Positions 5,218 to 6,963 of a stretch of DNA of 6,963 bases are shown here, in pieces. The number at the start of each line of letters is the position of its first letter. Positions within the stretch are counted from its first letter, which is position 1. The DNA is from Zymomonas sp. (lineage in GTDB: Bacteria; Pseudomonadota; Alphaproteobacteria; Sphingomonadales; Sphingomonadaceae): NCBI GenBank assembly GCA_027489105.1, contig JAIYAJ010000297.1:1-6963 (forward strand), given 5' to 3'. The position numbers and the translations under genes were made by a program. Below the pieces are notes generated by a model. The model saw only the letters and a list, made by a program, of their open reading frames with translations. It did not search any database and was not told the origin of the DNA.

Positions 5218-6677
5218 TGAAGAAGATCGCGTTCGACGCGCCGCCGACGGTGGCCCGGTTCATGAAGAGCAAGGCGTTCTTCCGCGTCATCGCGGGGCCC
5301 GTCGGCTCCGGCAAGACCACCGGCTGCATCTTCGAGCTGCTGCGTCGCTCCATCGAGCAGGAGCCCGGGCAGGACGGCCTGCGCCACACGCGCTTCGCGA
5401 TCGTCCGACAGACCCTGAAGCAGCTGAAGGACACCGTGCTCAAGGACATCACGTCCTGGCTGGACGGCATCTGCAGCTACAAGGTCAGCGACAACACGAT
5501 CTACCTCAACTTCGGCGACGTCCGCAGCGAGTGGTTGCTGATCCCGCTCGACGACCCCGACGACCAGCGCCGCCTGCTCTCGATGCAGCTGACCGGCGCC
5601 TGGCTCTCCGAGGCGATCGAGATGTCCACCGAGATCGTCCCCCCGCTCATGGGCCGCCTGGGGCGCTACCCGTCCGCGGCGCTGGGCTCGCCCACCTGGT
5701 TCGGCGCGATCGCCGACACCAACATGCCAACCGAGGGCTCGGACTGGCACAAGCTCATGGAGCTGGACACGCCCATGGACTGGGACGTGCACATCCAGCC
5801 GGGCGGGCTCGACGAGAACGCCGAGAACCTGAACTGGCTCACCCAGACCGCCGAGACCATCAAGCTCCCGCTGGACCACCCCGACCGGCTGGCGCAGGGG
5901 CGCACCTATTACGAGCGCCTGTCGCGCGGCCACTCCGAGGACTGGGTCAAGCGCTACGTCCATGCCCAGTACGGCAACGACCCGTCGGGCTCCGCGGTGT
6001 TCAAGACCAGCTTCCGCAAGGACTTCCATGTTGTCATGGATGGCCTGCGCCCGGTCAACGGCCACCCGCTGATCATCGGCCAGGACTTCGGCCGCAACCC
6101 CCACGCCATCATCGGTCAGATGGACCATCGCGGGCGCCTGCTCATCCTGCAGGAGCTGATCAGCGAGGACATGGGCCTTGAGCTGCATGTGAACCGCTCG
6201 CTGCGCCCGGCGCTGCAGGACGTCCGGTTCCTGGGGCGCAGCTTCTACATCGTCGGCGACCCGGCCGGCGGGCAGCGCTCGACCTCCTACGAGGAGACGT
6301 CGTTCGACCTGCTCAAGCGCGAAGGGTTCATGGCGTTCAAGGCTCCGACCAACGACATCGACAAGCGGCTGCGCGCGGTCGAGGCGTTCCTGCTCAAGCA
6401 GGCCGACGGCGGACCCGGGATCCTGATCGACGGCGAGCGCTGCCCCACGCTCGTGCAGGCGCTGAACGGCCGCTACCGGTTCGCGATGCGCCGCTCCGGC
6501 CAGCTCGCTCCCCTCCCCGAGAAGCTGCACCCTTGGTCCGACATCGTGGACGCGCTCCAGTACCTGTGCCTGGCCGCGCATGGCGGGCTCACCGACTACG
6601 TCGCCAACCGCATGGAGCGCCGGCGCAACGCCGACAAGAACCCCCCGCGATCCCTCCCCGTAGGAGCCTGGACATGA
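5217..6677 (+). CDS. Terminase large subunit, TerL (486 aa)
   Basis: TerL is the packaging motor: it hydrolyses ATP to push DNA through the portal and cuts the DNA at the start and end of packaging. I chose ATG 5217 (MKKIAFDAPP), overlapping the previous stop; the frame is open upstream but there it shadows the 73-aa gene. The ATPase domain has Walker A GPVGSGKT at residues 27-34, a Walker B-like 'LTGAWLSEA' with candidate catalytic Glu132, and a coupling-motif region around 'WFGAIADTN' (161-169). The RNase H-like nuclease domain has the expected acidic residues: Asp290 in 'IIGQDFGRNP', Asp348 in 'YIVGDPAGG', and Asp442/Asp445 in 'HPWSDIVDALQYL'. Length is normal and no motif is broken. The basic C-terminus (465-475) may contact the portal or DNA. 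Confidence 0.95.
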   Translation: MKKIAFDAPPTVARFMKSKAFFRVIAGPVGSGKTTGCIFELLRRSIEQEPGQDGLRHTRFAIVRQTLKQLKDTVLKDITSWLDGICSYKVSDNTIYLNFGDVRSEWLLIPLDDPDDQRRLLSMQLTGAWLSEAIEMSTEIVPPLMGRLGRYPSAALGSPTWFGAIADTNMPTEGSDWHKLMELDTPMDWDVHIQPGGLDENAENLNWLTQTAETIKLPLDHPDRLAQGRTYYERLSRGHSEDWVKRYVHAQYGNDPSGSAVFKTSFRKDFHVVMDGLRPVNGHPLIIGQDFGRNPHAIIGQMDHRGRLLILQELISEDMGLELHVNRSLRPALQDVRFLGRSFYIVGDPAGGQRSTSYEETSFDLLKREGFMAFKAPTNDIDKRLRAVEAFLLKQADGGPGILIDGERCPTLVQALNGRYRFAMRRSGQLAPLPEKLHPWSDIVDALQYLCLAAHGGLTDYVANRMERRRNADKNPPRSLPVGAWT

Positions 6678-6963
6678 AGCAGTTCTGGTTGGGCCTTGCT
6701 CTCGTGCTGTCGTCGTGCTCGCAAACCCCGGTCTACGCCCACAGCTGGTATCCGCTCGAGTGCTGCAGTGAGCGCGACTGCTGGGCGATGGGCGCGGACA
6801 GCGATGCAAAAGAGCCGGAGCCGACGATGGCGCCCGGCGGCTACCGCACGCACGACGGGCATTTCGTCCCCGAGAGCGACACGCGCATCGCGCGCGACGG
6901 GCGCTACCATGTGTGCCGGTACAGCGGCGCGCTGACGGGCAGCGTGATCAAGCCCCCGGGGCG
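6674..6963 (+). CDS. Secreted Cys-containing phage/alphaproteobacterial protein (3' end cut by window edge)
   Basis: The ATG at 6674 overlaps the TerL stop (ATGA) and follows TAGGAG at 6661-6666. The frame stays open to the window end (96 codons). Residues 1-22 form an export signal with a hydrophobic core, 'FWLGLALVLSS'. Two processing routes are possible: a lipobox-like LSSC with Cys15 as lipidated residue, or signal peptidase I cleavage after VYA (residue 22). The latter would give a mature start of HSWYPLECCS. That start, with 'CCSERDC' (30-36) and 'ARDGRYHVC' (73-81), matches a small secreted family I recall in alphaproteobacteria and their phages, function unknown. Cys30, 31, 36 and 81 could make disulfides in the periplasm. 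It may act at the cell envelope; calling it a lysis protein would go beyond the evidence. Confidence 0.75.
   Translation, partial: MKQFWLGLALVLSSCSQTPVYAHSWYPLECCSERDCWAMGADSDAKEPEPTMAPGGYRTHDGHFVPESDTRIARDGRYHVCRYSGALTGSVIKPPG

Noticed and set aside
4965..6809. Open frame of 614 codons on the minus strand, antisense to TerL
   Set aside because: It lies opposite a clear TerL with intact motifs. Its Arg/Val/Leu/Gly-rich, domain-free product is typical of a GC-rich antisense shadow.

Overview
This window is the morphogenesis and packaging block of a GC-rich double-stranded DNA tailed phage, or a prophage of that type. The large terminase, the undivided portal of about 700 residues and a scaffold-like gene on the portal side suggest a podovirus-type head module. 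GC-rich codon use and a secreted 'HSWYPLECCS' family protein point weakly to an alphaproteobacterial host. No tRNA, integrase, tail or lysis gene is visible, so lytic versus temperate life cannot be decided here.

The layout is two back-to-back operons fired from a 71-bp divergent gap (4452-4522). Leftward (minus strand), in order of transcription: portal protein (708 aa), an 81-aa DUF6321-like protein, a 54-aa Lys/Gly-rich protein ending in Cys, a 109-aa Ig-like protein (candidate decoration protein), a 68-aa Lys/Gly/Ser-rich protein with an internal duplication, a 78-aa basic protein started at GTG, a 78-aa helical protein, and a scaffold-like protein that runs off the left edge. Genes are separated by 3-24 bp or overlap by 1 bp, as expected for one operon. 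The major capsid gene would be expected just beyond base 1.

Rightward (plus strand): small terminase subunit (158 aa), a 73-aa protein of unknown function, large terminase subunit (486 aa, ATPase and nuclease motifs intact), and a secreted Cys-containing protein that runs off the right edge. Each of these genes overlaps the next by 1 to 4 bases, so translational coupling is likely.

Together the genes describe head assembly (scaffold, portal, small virion proteins, Ig-like surface protein) and DNA packaging (TerS recognises DNA, TerL translocates and cuts it through the portal).

The most unexpected signal is a dispersed 15-bp palindrome, TTACC-N5-GGTAA, found perfectly four times (1046, 1874, 3641, 4965), with an imperfect relative at 837. 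Chance would give far less than one copy. Four of the five lie at or beside translation starts. They look like operator or RNA-hairpin sites of a regulator not encoded in this window.
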